From Fodinibacter sp963833495 (GTDB taxonomy: Bacteria; Actinomycetota; Actinomycetes; Actinomycetales; Dermatophilaceae): 64,000 bases of DNA. Under the pieces are notes generated by a model, which saw only the letters and a program-made list of their open reading frames with translations, was not told the DNA's origin and did no database searches. The stretch lies in NCBI GenBank assembly GCA_963833495.1, contig CAWHYJ010000022.1, positions 1-64,000 on the forward strand. The letters are read 5' to 3'. This document shows positions 52,066 through 61,151 of this stretch, piece after piece; position 1 is the first letter of the stretch, and the number at the start of each line of letters is the position of its first letter. A program made the position numbers and the translations under genes.

Positions 52066-53060
52066 GCGGGCGCGATGTGGGCGGCCTCGCGCGCGCCGCA
52101 GCGAACGCCCTCGACACCGCCCTCGACCGCACGGTGGTGCCCGGCTTCAGCGTGGTCGGGCACGCCGTGCGGCGACGACTGCCGACCTGGCCCGACGACC
52201 CCGCACCCGGCGCCCTGGCCGGGCGGCACGTCGCGGTGACCGGCGCGACGTCAGGGCTGGGGCGGCGCACCGCCCTGGACCTGGCGGCCCTGGGCGCGAC
52301 GGTGCACCTGGTGGTGCGGGATGCCGGCCGTGGGGGCCGGCTCGCCGCCGAGGTAGAGGCCGCGGTCGGGCGCGAAGGAGCGGCCCGGGTGTGGGTGTGC
52401 GACGTGTCGGACCTGATCTCCGTGCGGGCGTTCTGCGCGGTCTTCCTGAGCACCGGGATGCCGCTGCGCGCCCTGGTGCACAACGCCGGGGCGCTGCCGC
52501 CGGCCCGTGCGACCTCGCCGCAGGGGCACGAGGGCACCATGGCACTGCACGTGCTCGGACCGGTGCTGATGACCGAGCTGTTGCTGCCTTCGCTCGTCGC
52601 GGATGCCGGGCGCGTCGTGTTCGTGACCTCGGGGGGCATGTACACCCAGGCCCTGCCGGTGCTCGACCCCGACTTCGAGCGGGGGGCCTACTCCGGATCC
52701 GTCGCCTACGCGCGCAGCAAGCGCGGCCAGGTCGAGCTCCTGCCGGTGCTGGCCCGGCGTTGGGGCACGGCATCCGCCGTGTCGGTTCACGCGACCCACC
52801 CGGGCTGGGCCAGCACCCCCGGCGTGGTCACCTCGCTCCCCCGGTTCGCCGCCACCATGCGACCCGTACTGCGCTCCGACAGCGCCGGCACGGACACGAC
52901 GACGTGGCTGGTCGCCACCGAGCCGGCACCGGCATCCGGGCTGCTCTGGCACGACCGTCGGGTGCGCCCGACGAGCGTGCTCGGGCGCACCCGACCCACG
53001 GAGCAGGAGCGAGAGGCGTTCTGGCAGTGGGTGGTCGGCGCTACGGGCCTGCCTGCTTGA
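52062..53060 (+). CDS. SDR-family oxidoreductase
   Basis: 332 residues: TGATSGLG cofactor motif, HNAGALPP, and the catalytic YARSKRGQ. N-terminal 55 residues precede the Rossmann core, as in the WW-domain oxidoreductase-like/retinol dehydrogenase group. GTG 52062 overlaps the marR stop as GTGA, so it is translationally coupled. Substrate unknown. Confidence 0.85.
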   Translation: MSGRDVGGLARAAANALDTALDRTVVPGFSVVGHAVRRRLPTWPDDPAPGALAGRHVAVTGATSGLGRRTALDLAALGATVHLVVRDAGRGGRLAAEVEAAVGREGAARVWVCDVSDLISVRAFCAVFLSTGMPLRALVHNAGALPPARATSPQGHEGTMALHVLGPVLMTELLLPSLVADAGRVVFVTSGGMYTQALPVLDPDFERGAYSGSVAYARSKRGQVELLPVLARRWGTASAVSVHATHPGWASTPGVVTSLPRFAATMRPVLRSDSAGTDTTTWLVATEPAPASGLLWHDRRVRPTSVLGRTRPTEQEREAFWQWVVGATGLPA

Positions 53061-53410
53061 CGGGTCTCCGCGCCGCGTACGCGGCGGGAACGGCTCGGGG
53101 ACAGGGTGCTTGGGAGGGGTGTCGGACTCGCCCCGCTGCGGTCAGTCTCCCCCGCGACCGGATGCCGTGACGAGCGACCGGGTCTGGGAGCGCTCTTACT
53201 GCTCCGCTGGCAACGCCCTCCACACTCCAATACTGTGCGAGTGCGGGGATGAGGTCCTTTCGAGGCACCGGGGCAGCCATGGGCAGCACACGGGGGCACC
53301 GAAGGGAAGCGAGGAGGCTCGTACGGGGGTCATCGGAGGTCGTGGACGGCCCGACCCAGCAGGCAGACACGCTGCCGACCCACACACGCTTCACCGACCA
53401 AGGAATCCTC
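53061..53410. other. 350-bp leader/promoter region before the GH16 gene
   Basis: No gene is convincing. A possible -10 (TACTGT at 53231-53236, AATACTGT context) would give a 5' leader of about 170 nt. Open frames here have no SD and look non-coding. Confidence 0.4.
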
Positions 53411-54724
53411 ATGCCCGCACGACGAAAACTGTTCCGACACACCAGCACACTGCTCCTGCCCGCCGTTGTCGTGGCCGGCGTGCTGCTCGCTCCCGTCGCC
53501 GTCCACGCCGCCACCACCGCCACGGCGGCGACGACGGTCTTCCACGACGACTTCACCGGGTCCAGCCTCGACCTCGGCAAGTGGCTCTACACGAACGGCA
53601 CGGCCTACCCCGGCGGCCCCGACCGGTTCGGGACCGGCGAGGAGGAGATCAACCGGCCCGAGAACACGACGGTGGCGAACGGCGAGCTGGTCATCACGCC
53701 GACCCGCGAAGGCGCGCAGTGGTACTCCTCGCGCATCGAGTCACGAGCCGACTTCGTACCCGCGCCCGGTCAGAGCATGACGGTCAGCTCCGAGCTGGCC
53801 CTGCCGGACGTCACCGGCCCTGCGGCACAGGGTTACTGGCCTGCGTTCTGGATGCTCAGCTCGCACCTGCGCACCGACCGGTGGAGCTGGCCGGCCAACG
53901 GTGAGTTCGACATCGCCGAGAGCGTGAACGGACTGCCCTTCTCCAACAGCGTGCTGCACTGTGACGTCTGGGGTGGCGCGTGCCAGGACCCGGAGGGCAT
54001 CAACACCGGCGGCCTGCCGTGCGCTGCCACCTCGTGCTGGGGCAACTTCCACACCTACGGCTTCCAGTGGGACCGGACTCGCACACCCGAGGTCATGACG
54101 TGGTCCATCGACGGCGCCGCGACCCTGTCGCTGCGGTCCGATGACCCCCGCCTGGCCGGGGCCGTCTGGAACAACATCGCCGCGTACGGGCAGAACATCA
54201 TCCTCAATGTCGCGATCTCCGGGGCGTACCCGCAGAAGAAGGGCGGCGACGCCACTCCCGCCACCGAGCCCGGTCACCCGATGCGGGTCAGGTACGTGGA
54301 TGTCACGATGAGCGGCGCCACCACTCCGCCGCCGACCCCCACCCCGACTCCCTCGGTGACCCCGACCTCGTCGGTCACCCCGAGTCCCACCCCGTCGGTC
54401 ACCCCGACTCCCACCCCGTCGGTGACCCCGACCGTGGTCTGCCCGCCGGTGCCGACGACCCCGCCACCGACGGCTCCGACAACCAGTTCCGGGCCGAGCA
54501 ACCTCACGGTGACCGCCCTCGAGCGCGACCACATCACCCTGAAGTGGGACGGTGACCCCACTGCGACGTACGAGCTGCTCCGGGCAGGCATCCCCGTCCA
54601 GCGGGTCACGGGCACCACGGCCACCGACGCGGGCCTGCTTCCGAACACCGTCTACATCGAGGCCGTGCGGCTTGCGGGGACCGACCTGCGCACACCGGAC
54701 ATCAGCCTGAAGACCAACCCCTGA
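53411..54724 (+). CDS. secreted GH16 glycoside hydrolase with Thr/Pro linker
   Basis: 437 residues: signal peptide (to about 34), GH16 jelly roll (40-300) with catalytic GEFDIAES (E-x-D-x-x-E), then a Thr/Pro/Ser/Val linker (PTPTPTPSVTPTSS repeats) and a C-terminal FN3-like module (about 360-437; LTVTALERDHITLKWDGD). Probably hydrolyses beta-1,3- or beta-1,3-1,4-glucans outside the cell. ATG 53411 has AAGGA upstream. The linker is coded by near-direct DNA repeats and may vary in length. Confidence 0.9.
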   Translation: MPARRKLFRHTSTLLLPAVVVAGVLLAPVAVHAATTATAATTVFHDDFTGSSLDLGKWLYTNGTAYPGGPDRFGTGEEEINRPENTTVANGELVITPTREGAQWYSSRIESRADFVPAPGQSMTVSSELALPDVTGPAAQGYWPAFWMLSSHLRTDRWSWPANGEFDIAESVNGLPFSNSVLHCDVWGGACQDPEGINTGGLPCAATSCWGNFHTYGFQWDRTRTPEVMTWSIDGAATLSLRSDDPRLAGAVWNNIAAYGQNIILNVAISGAYPQKKGGDATPATEPGHPMRVRYVDVTMSGATTPPPTPTPTPSVTPTSSVTPSPTPSVTPTPTPSVTPTVVCPPVPTTPPPTAPTTSSGPSNLTVTALERDHITLKWDGDPTATYELLRAGIPVQRVTGTTATDAGLLPNTVYIEAVRLAGTDLRTPDISLKTNP

Positions 54725-54739
54725 CCCCTGCCGTCAGCG

Positions 54740-54765
54740 GTCGTGCTCACCGTCGCGAGCACGAC
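54740..54765. terminator. hairpin after the GH16 gene
   Basis: GTCGTGCTC pairs perfectly with GAGCACGAC around an 8-nt loop, 16 nt after the stop; a second dyad CCGGGCA/TGCCCGG follows at 54784-54807. Confidence 0.6.
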
Positions 54766-54936
54766 GCCGCGGCAGGTCGGTGGCCGGGCATCCCCGCGGG
54801 TGCCCGGTCACCCGCGCTGGGTGACGAGCCGCGGCGCGAACGTCCCTACTCTCGGGCGTGACGCGGTGCCTGCCGTGGGCCGGGATGACCGACGGCGTCC
54901 GGGTGCCGCGCGGATCATCGGACGAGGACCACGACC

Positions 54937-56520
54937 ATGAGCAGCACTCCCACCGGGCCCACCCCGACGCCGAACCGCCGCAAGGCCAAGGCGGTCGAGA
55001 CGGATGGGACGGCGCCGGACACCCCCACCCACGACGTCCCGGCAGACGGTGTCGACACTGAGCCGGTGGAGCCGGTGGAGCCGGTGGAGCCGGTGGAGTC
55101 GGTGGGCGCCGGGCCGGAGCCGGCCGCGGCCCCCGCCGGTGACCTCACGAGCGACGAGCGCGCCGAGCTGGTGCGCCTGCGCGCCCAGGTGGCGGCGACG
55201 CAGGCCCTCCCGCAGTCGGTCGTCCTGACGACGGCCGAGCCGGCCCGCCGGCACCGTGGCCGCTGGGCCGGGGCGATGGTGCTCCTCCTGATCGCCGCGT
55301 TGCTCGCACCGTTGTCAGCGCTGGCGAACTGGTCACGCTCCACCCTGCTCGACCAGGACAAGTACCTCGCCATGGTCGCGCCGCTGGCGAAGGACCCCGC
55401 CGTGCAGAAGGAGGTCTCGCTGCGGATCACCAACGCCGTCTTCGAGCAGCTCAAGGTCAAGCAGCTGACGGCGCAGACGCTCGATGCCATCGCCGCCCGG
55501 CCGCGCGTCGCCGGCGTCGCCGACCAGCTCCCGGTGCAGCTGTCGACCTTCGCCGAGCCCATCTCCAACGCGATCTACGGCTTCACCGAGGACCAGGTGG
55601 CCAAGCTCGTGGCCTCGAGCGCCTTCCAGGACGCGTGGGTCGCCGCGAACCGCGAAGCCCACGCCGGGCTGGTCGCCGCGCTCACGGGGCAGACGAGCAC
55701 CAACGGGGTCGTGGTGTCGAAGGGCCAGGTGGCGGTCAACCTCGGCCCGTTCATCGAGCAGATCAAGCCGATCCTGATCCAGCGCGGAGTGCCGTTCGCG
55801 GACAAGATCCCGGTGGTCAACGCCCAGTTCGTCGTGCTGCAGAGCGAAGCGCTGGCGCAGGCCCAGAGCGCCGTCCGGCTGCTCGACCTGCTGCGGGTGG
55901 TGCTGCCCGTCCTGGCCCTGCTCGCCCTCGTCGCCGGCGTGGCCCTGGCGCCGGCCCACCGCCGGGCGCTGGTCATCGGCGCATCGATGATCGTCGGCAC
56001 GCTGGTGCTGCTGCTGCTCAGCGTGCAGATCGGGCGGGCGCTCTACCTCGACGACCTCGAGAAGGTCCTGCTCGTGCCACAGGTGGCCACCGTGCTCTTC
56101 GACGACGTGACGACGCCGCTGCGGGTGTGGGTGCGCTCGTCGGCGATGCTCTTCCTGCTCATCGCGCTGGCGGCCTGGGCCGCCGGCCCGTCGAGCGCGG
56201 CCAGGGCGGTGCGGTCGGTGCCGGCCCGGCTGTCCGGGATGACGAGTGCCCCGACCGGCGCCCTGGGCTCGGCGAGCCGCTTTGTCGCACACAACGTCGT
56301 CGTGCTCCGCGCGGTGGTGGGCGGCCTGGCCGTGCTGGCCGTGCTCGTCGGCGACCGCCCGAGCGCCGGGACCCTGCTGCTCATCGCGGTGCTCACCGCG
56401 CTGGCGCTCGTGGTGCTCGAGGTACTGCGCCGGTGGGGTGCCGGTGGGGCGGGCGACGACGCGCTCGGCGATGCCGTGGTGCCCGAGGAGGCCGTGGCGG
56501 CGCCGGGAGCACCGGCCTAG
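54937..56520 (+). CDS. uncharacterised membrane protein with extracytoplasmic domain
   Basis: 527 residues. Residues 1-110 are a disordered Pro/Glu-rich cytoplasmic part with VEPVEPVEPVESV repeats and a short predicted coil. A first helix (about 108-130) leads to an extracytoplasmic domain (130-300), followed by four to six helices (315-515). The domain shows helix-rich segments such as YLAMVAPLAKDPAVQKEV. The family is common in actinobacteria without a function. GAGGACC precedes ATG 54937. Confidence 0.8.
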   Translation: MSSTPTGPTPTPNRRKAKAVETDGTAPDTPTHDVPADGVDTEPVEPVEPVEPVESVGAGPEPAAAPAGDLTSDERAELVRLRAQVAATQALPQSVVLTTAEPARRHRGRWAGAMVLLLIAALLAPLSALANWSRSTLLDQDKYLAMVAPLAKDPAVQKEVSLRITNAVFEQLKVKQLTAQTLDAIAARPRVAGVADQLPVQLSTFAEPISNAIYGFTEDQVAKLVASSAFQDAWVAANREAHAGLVAALTGQTSTNGVVVSKGQVAVNLGPFIEQIKPILIQRGVPFADKIPVVNAQFVVLQSEALAQAQSAVRLLDLLRVVLPVLALLALVAGVALAPAHRRALVIGASMIVGTLVLLLLSVQIGRALYLDDLEKVLLVPQVATVLFDDVTTPLRVWVRSSAMLFLLIALAAWAAGPSSAARAVRSVPARLSGMTSAPTGALGSASRFVAHNVVVLRAVVGGLAVLAVLVGDRPSAGTLLLIAVLTALALVVLEVLRRWGAGGAGDDALGDAVVPEEAVAAPGAPA

Positions 56521-56747
56521 CGGCGGCGGCCGACGAGCAGGTAGGCGGCGGGCAGCAGGCCCGCGGAGTTGACCACGGCCAGCCCCAGGGCCCAGGCCGC
56601 CTTGGGGCCGTTGACCTCGTCGACCGGGCGGTTCTTCAGGTCGATCAGGGCCCAGGTGCGCATTCCCGCGTCGAACACGCCGACCGTGATCATCAGGCGC
56701 TTGCGCGCGGGAGGGAGCTCGTCCCACTTCTGTCGGGCCGTGTGCAC
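56517..56747 (-). CDS. small membrane protein (76 aa)
   Basis: 76 residues with two hydrophobic segments (MITVGVFDAGMRTWALIDL; AAWALGLAVVNSAGLLPAAYLL in part). Strong SD AGGAGG 6 nt before GTG 56747. Its stop overlaps the convergent membrane gene's stop by 3 bp. Resembles small actinobacterial membrane proteins with no assigned function; likely co-transcribed with sixA. Confidence 0.7.
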   Translation of the reverse strand: MHTARQKWDELPPARKRLMITVGVFDAGMRTWALIDLKNRPVDEVNGPKAAWALGLAVVNSAGLLPAAYLLVGRRR

Positions 56748-56762
56748 CGCTGACCTCCTGTC

Positions 56763-57293
56763 TCAGGCGTCGTCGCGGCAGACGTGGAAGCGCTCGAGGC
56801 GCGCCTCGCCGAACGCGAGGTCCGACCACCGGCCGGAGTAGTGCAGCACCGCGACTGCGCAGGTCGGGAACCCCTCCGCCATCTTGCGGTGGCCCTCGAC
56901 GCTGCCGTCACCGTCGCAGAGCAGCTCGGCGAGCGAGGGGATGCCGGGGGCGTGTCCGACGACCATGAGCACGTCGGCGTCCTCGTCGGCCTCGTGGATG
57001 ACCTCGAGCAGCCGCTCCGGTGTGGCGAGGTAGACGCGCCGGTCGAGGTGCACCTCGGTCTCGGGGCACCCGCTCGCCCACACGCTCTCGGTGGTCTGCT
57101 GGGTGCGCTCGGAGGTGGAGCAGAGCACCTCGTCGATGCCGATGCCGTGCTCGACCAGCCAGTGCCCGGCCGCGGTGGCGTCGCGCCGGCCGCGCTTGGT
57201 GAGCTGTCGCTCGTGGTCGTTGTCCCAACCCTGCTGCTCTGCCTTCGCGTGTCGGAGGAGGACGAGGGTGCGGTCCTGCGCTGCACGGGTCAT
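56763..57293 (-). CDS. sixA: SixA-type phosphohistidine phosphatase
   Basis: 176 residues of the histidine phosphatase superfamily: LVLLRHAKAEQQ (nucleophile RHA), SERTQQT, and VVGHAPGIPSLAEL (second His). Lacks the extra domains of phosphoglycerate mutases. May dephosphorylate phosphohistidine or small phosphates. ATG 57293 follows CATGAT by 6 nt, so leaderless; the frame open to 57353 is upstream. Confidence 0.85.
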   Translation of the reverse strand: MTRAAQDRTLVLLRHAKAEQQGWDNDHERQLTKRGRRDATAAGHWLVEHGIGIDEVLCSTSERTQQTTESVWASGCPETEVHLDRRVYLATPERLLEVIHEADEDADVLMVVGHAPGIPSLAELLCDGDGSVEGHRKMAEGFPTCAVAVLHYSGRWSDLAFGEARLERFHVCRDDA

Positions 57294-57299
57294 ACCCCG

Positions 57300-57305
57300 A
57301 TCATG
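57300..57305 (-). promoter_or_regulatory. -10 hexamer CATGAT for sixA
   Basis: CATGAT ends 6 nt before ATG 57293; leaderless spacing. Confidence 0.45.
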
Positions 57306-57412
57306 CACCCCCCGGTTCACCGCTGTCCTCCACCCCCGTGCCTTCTGGGTCACCCCGGGCTAGGTTGGCCCAGAGCCCGGAGCCGGTCCGCGGCCGCACG
57401 GAAGGGGACCCG

Positions 57413-58057
57413 GTGTCAGCAGTCGACGACATCCTTGGCGCACTACCCGCACAGCAGATCTCGCAGCAGGTGGGCGCGTCGCCCGACGAGGTGCGCACCG
57501 CCGCTGCGGCAGTGCTCCCGGCCCTGCTCGGTGGGCTGCAGGCCAACGCCGGCGACCCCGCGGGAGCGGGCTCCATCCTCCAGGCCCTGGGCCAGCACGA
57601 CGACGACCTGCTCACCGGTGGCGCCGACCTGTCCGCCATCGACGAGCAGGACGGCAGCGCCATCGCGAGCCACATCTTCGGTGACCAGCAGGACGAGGTG
57701 GCCAACCGGCTCGGAGGTCTCCCGGCCGTGGGCGGCTCAGGCGCCGGTGGCGACCTGGTCAAGAAGCTGCTGCCCATCCTCGCCCCGATGGTGCTGTCCT
57801 GGCTCGCCAACAAGGTGCTCAAGGGTGGCGGCGGCACGGCATCCGCGCAGCCGGCCGGCCCCACACCCTCGCTGCCCGGTGGCGGTGGTGGCAGCACGCC
57901 GGGGTCGCTCGAGGACATGCTCAAGGACGTGCTCGGCGGCGCGGTGAGCGGTGGCTCGGGGGGCTCGTCAGCCGGCGCCGAGGCATCGGCCGGTTTCGAC
58001 CCCGGCAGCATCATCGGCGACGTGCTCGGCGGCATCCTCGGCGGCGGCCGACGCTGA
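57413..58057 (+). CDS. DUF937 family protein
   Basis: 214 residues. VDDILGALPAQQISQQVGASPDEVRTAAAAVLPALLGGL (shown in part) is the DUF937 core of two similar helical repeats; the C-terminus is Gly/Ser-rich with repeating VLGGxxxGG. GTG 57413 has GAAGGGGA upstream. Likely cytosolic or secreted structural protein; function unknown. Converges on the next gene with a 2-bp gap. Confidence 0.8.
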   Translation: MSAVDDILGALPAQQISQQVGASPDEVRTAAAAVLPALLGGLQANAGDPAGAGSILQALGQHDDDLLTGGADLSAIDEQDGSAIASHIFGDQQDEVANRLGGLPAVGGSGAGGDLVKKLLPILAPMVLSWLANKVLKGGGGTASAQPAGPTPSLPGGGGGSTPGSLEDMLKDVLGGAVSGGSGGSSAGAEASAGFDPGSIIGDVLGGILGGGRR

Positions 58058-58059
58058 GG

Positions 58060-61000
58060 TCAGACTGGGAGCTCCGTCCGACGCCGGCCCGGGAGGGCGA
58101 GCAGCAGACCCACGACGAGCAGCACCGCGCCCATCCCGGCCGCCCACCACGCCGTGTCGGCCGGGATGCCGAGGTAGACGGTGATGCCCAGGATGCGCGA
58201 CAGGCCCCACGGCAGGAGCCCAAGCTGGTCGTTCCATGCCGTCAGGGCACGCTCGAGCCCGACCAGGGCGACGACGGATGCCGGCACCGCCAGCCCCGCG
58301 CCCACCGCGGCGAGCACGGTGCCTGCCGCGCGCCGGCGACCACGGGTCACCGAGAGGGCCCACGCGGCCGCGACGAGGAGCCAGAGGAACCCCGCCACGG
58401 CGAGGGTGACGTAGACCGTGCGTTTCGCCGGCTCGGTCCAGAACGCGTACCAATAGCCACCGGGCCCGGTCGACGACATGGCGAGCAGGGCCAGGGCGCA
58501 CCGCGCCACCAGCACCCCGCCGGCCGCCGCGACGACGCCCCACGGCACTCGGCCGCGCAGCAGCGCCCAGCCCACGCCGAGCAGCACGAGCCACGCCCCG
58601 AGCACGACGAGGAGGTGCACCGGTGCGAGGAAGGAGGTCTGCACCGCGCGGGTGGCGAGGAGCATCGCACCGGGGACGACGAGCAGGAGCGCCCGCTGAC
58701 TGCGCGCCATCCCCGGCCCGACCTCTGCGGCCCGCCACGGGCGGGTCGCGACCGTCCACGTCGCGACGACCGCCGACGTCGGAGCCCCGCGGCGACGGTG
58801 AGCGAGCCATGCTCCTGCGCCCAGCCAGCCCAGCGCAAGCGCCAGCAGGCCGCGGGCAAGCCAGGCCATGGCCGGGTCTCGCTCGCTGCGGGAGATGCCC
58901 AGGTCGGCGGCGGTGAGGTTGTAGGCCGGGTGGTCGAGGTCACCCTGATAGCGCTCGAGGTGGGTTGCCGCCAGCGTGCGGTACCGCTCGAGCGCTGCAG
59001 CCCACTGCTCGCGAGCCCGGGGTGAGCCGGTGGCGTGCCACTGGCCCTGCCGCAGCACGAGCTCGCGGTACTCGGCGAGCAGCCCCAGGGTGTCGACCTC
59101 GTAGTCGAGCGTGCCCAGGAACGCGGTTCGCATGGCAGGGTCGCGCCAGGTGGTCGGGTCGGTGCCGGCCACGAGCGTCCGCATCCGCTCGGCGGCGCTG
59201 ACTGCCCGATGCCCCTCGGTCACCGCCTCGTCGGCCCGGTTCCCGGTCACCGAGGAGATGACGTCGAGCACCGCCGAGTCGCCGGTGAGGATGTCCCACT
59301 CGAAGATCCACATCATTGGCGGCGGCTCGAGCCCGATCGCCTTGACCTTCTGCTCGGCGAACGGGCCGATGTACAGGCCCTGGGCCACGGCCTCCCGCGA
59401 TCCGGCCATCGCCTCGGCCACGGCCCGCACGGTCGCCGGGTCGTCCGAGAACCAGCGTCGCGCCCAGTTGGCGGTCAGGGCGCTCACATCGGCGTCCGGG
59501 TCGCGGGCCAGTGCACCGGCCAGAACCGTGTTCAGCTCGTAGAGCTGCCAGAAGCCGGTCTTGAGGTAGAGCGTCATCGGTCCGGCCCGCCAGGGGCCGC
59601 CGTCCTGGGTCCACGTCCAGATGCCCTCGATGTGCGGGTTGGCGGCGAGCAGGCGCTTCAGGGCGTCGCGGTACTCGGCGCCCAGGTCGTTGGGGAAGGC
59701 ACCGTAGCTCTCGAACTCCCGTCGGCTCTGGAACTCCACGATCCGTCGCTGGCTGCCTGAGAGCAGGGTCTCGTTGAGCGGCAGGTGGCTGTAGAAGTCG
59801 CCGAGGGTGTACTTCGTCGACACGACGAGCGAGGGCGAGTCGATGCCGTCGAGCACCGCGGCGTAGGACTGCGGGTTCGTGTGCATGTCGCCGACGGCCC
59901 CGACACCGACGCTCCACGAGCGGAAGATGACGTCGCGGTCGGTGCGCTCCGCCTGCTCGGTGAGGGCGGTGAGCATCGCGCGCACGGCATCCACGCTCGT
60001 GACGGCGAGCGAGCTGTAGTAGTCCCACCCGTCGACGTCGTACACCCGGCCCGCCTCGCCGATCCGCACCAGCACGCCGTCGAGCGAGGGGGCGGCGGCG
60101 TACAGCTCGTCGAGCCCCGCGGTGTAGACCGCCCACAGGTCGGGGCTGGTGGTGTCGAGCGAGCCCACGTGATCGGTGAGGTAGTGCTCGAGCGGCGTCG
60201 TGAGGCTCAGCATGTCGGTGCGAAGCACGACCTTCATGCCGAGCTGCTGCGCCCGGTCCCAGAAGGGGATGAAGGCCTGGCGCATCGCCAGGGCCCGGGC
60301 CACGTGCTCGTCCCCCTCGGCGTACACCGGCCCGTCGGGAGCACCGTCGAGGGTGACGAACTCGATGAACCCGGGAAAGGCGACCGCGGTGTAGCCGTTG
60401 GCGAGGCTGTGCCGCAGGAAGGTGTCGTAATCGGCGAATGCCTGCTTCAAGGCGGCCTGGTCGACGTAGGGAGCGACCGGCAGGATGACGTCGGCGAACG
60501 CCTTCGACGCGTGCGAGTAGTCGGTGCCGGCACGCCACTGCTCGGGGTCCGGGGTCACGCCGACAGCGCCCAGGTCGACCATGCGGAAGGGCAGCCGGGA
60601 ACGCACCTCGTGCCCGATCCGCTCGGTCACGCCGTGGCCGCTGCGCACGGATGCCGCGAGGTCGTAGACCGCGCGCACCGCGCCACTCTCGCTCGCGGCG
60701 GTGACCCGCAGGTGGGTCTCATCGCCGTCGAGCCGGTAGGTGTCGTCGTCGAGGTCGCCGTCGCCGGCGTCGAGGCTGAGGGTCGCCCGTCCGTGGCGCG
60801 ACGCGGCGGACGCGATGGCAGCGGTCAGCTCGTCGAGCGCCACTCGGGTGCGCTCGGTGTCGGGGGCGGTGGCCACCTCGACGGTCGGGGGCGACACCGC
60901 CGGGGCGACCGTTCTCACCGGGGTCGAGACGGCATCCATGCCGTCGACCGGCTCGGCGCTGATGCCGAGCGCGCTGCCGACCCCCAGGGCCACGAGCAGG

Positions 61001-61065
61001 CCGACGACGAGCAGCGCGACAGCCGTCACGGCCGCGCGCCAGCCACGCCCACGCGCCGTCGTCAC
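58060..61065 (-). CDS. large extracytoplasmic hydrolase-like protein with C-terminal membrane domain
   Basis: 1001 residues. An N-terminal helix (10-32) is followed by a GH67N/GH20b-like domain (about 60-170: LRVTAASESGAVRAVYDLA). A TIM-barrel-like region (170-650) has acid/aromatic motifs including MKVVLRTDMLSL, VRIGEAGRVYDVDGWDYYSS, EGIWTWTQDGGPWR and TGFWQLYELNTV. From about 730 seven hydrophobic helices follow. The layout suggests an alpha-glucuronidase- or hexosaminidase-like barrel outside the cell, fused to a polytopic anchor. I do not see a named family for the whole. Leaderless start GTG 61065 after TACGCT. Confidence 0.55.
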   Translation of the reverse strand: MTTARGRGWRAAVTAVALLVVGLLVALGVGSALGISAEPVDGMDAVSTPVRTVAPAVSPPTVEVATAPDTERTRVALDELTAAIASAASRHGRATLSLDAGDGDLDDDTYRLDGDETHLRVTAASESGAVRAVYDLAASVRSGHGVTERIGHEVRSRLPFRMVDLGAVGVTPDPEQWRAGTDYSHASKAFADVILPVAPYVDQAALKQAFADYDTFLRHSLANGYTAVAFPGFIEFVTLDGAPDGPVYAEGDEHVARALAMRQAFIPFWDRAQQLGMKVVLRTDMLSLTTPLEHYLTDHVGSLDTTSPDLWAVYTAGLDELYAAAPSLDGVLVRIGEAGRVYDVDGWDYYSSLAVTSVDAVRAMLTALTEQAERTDRDVIFRSWSVGVGAVGDMHTNPQSYAAVLDGIDSPSLVVSTKYTLGDFYSHLPLNETLLSGSQRRIVEFQSRREFESYGAFPNDLGAEYRDALKRLLAANPHIEGIWTWTQDGGPWRAGPMTLYLKTGFWQLYELNTVLAGALARDPDADVSALTANWARRWFSDDPATVRAVAEAMAGSREAVAQGLYIGPFAEQKVKAIGLEPPPMMWIFEWDILTGDSAVLDVISSVTGNRADEAVTEGHRAVSAAERMRTLVAGTDPTTWRDPAMRTAFLGTLDYEVDTLGLLAEYRELVLRQGQWHATGSPRAREQWAAALERYRTLAATHLERYQGDLDHPAYNLTAADLGISRSERDPAMAWLARGLLALALGWLGAGAWLAHRRRGAPTSAVVATWTVATRPWRAAEVGPGMARSQRALLLVVPGAMLLATRAVQTSFLAPVHLLVVLGAWLVLLGVGWALLRGRVPWGVVAAAGGVLVARCALALLAMSSTGPGGYWYAFWTEPAKRTVYVTLAVAGFLWLLVAAAWALSVTRGRRRAAGTVLAAVGAGLAVPASVVALVGLERALTAWNDQLGLLPWGLSRILGITVYLGIPADTAWWAAGMGAVLLVVGLLLALPGRRRTELPV

Positions 61066-61072
61066 AGCGCGG

Positions 61073-61078
61073 AGCGTA
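61073..61078 (-). promoter_or_regulatory. -10 hexamer TACGCT for the 1001-aa gene
   Basis: TACGCT ends 7 nt before GTG 61065; leaderless spacing. Confidence 0.45.
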
Positions 61079-61151
61079 ACCGGGCAGTCTGGTAGCCAGC
61101 CACCGCCGGGCTGGGAGGATGCCGGGCCGCGTCCCGGCGGGCAGTTCGAGG

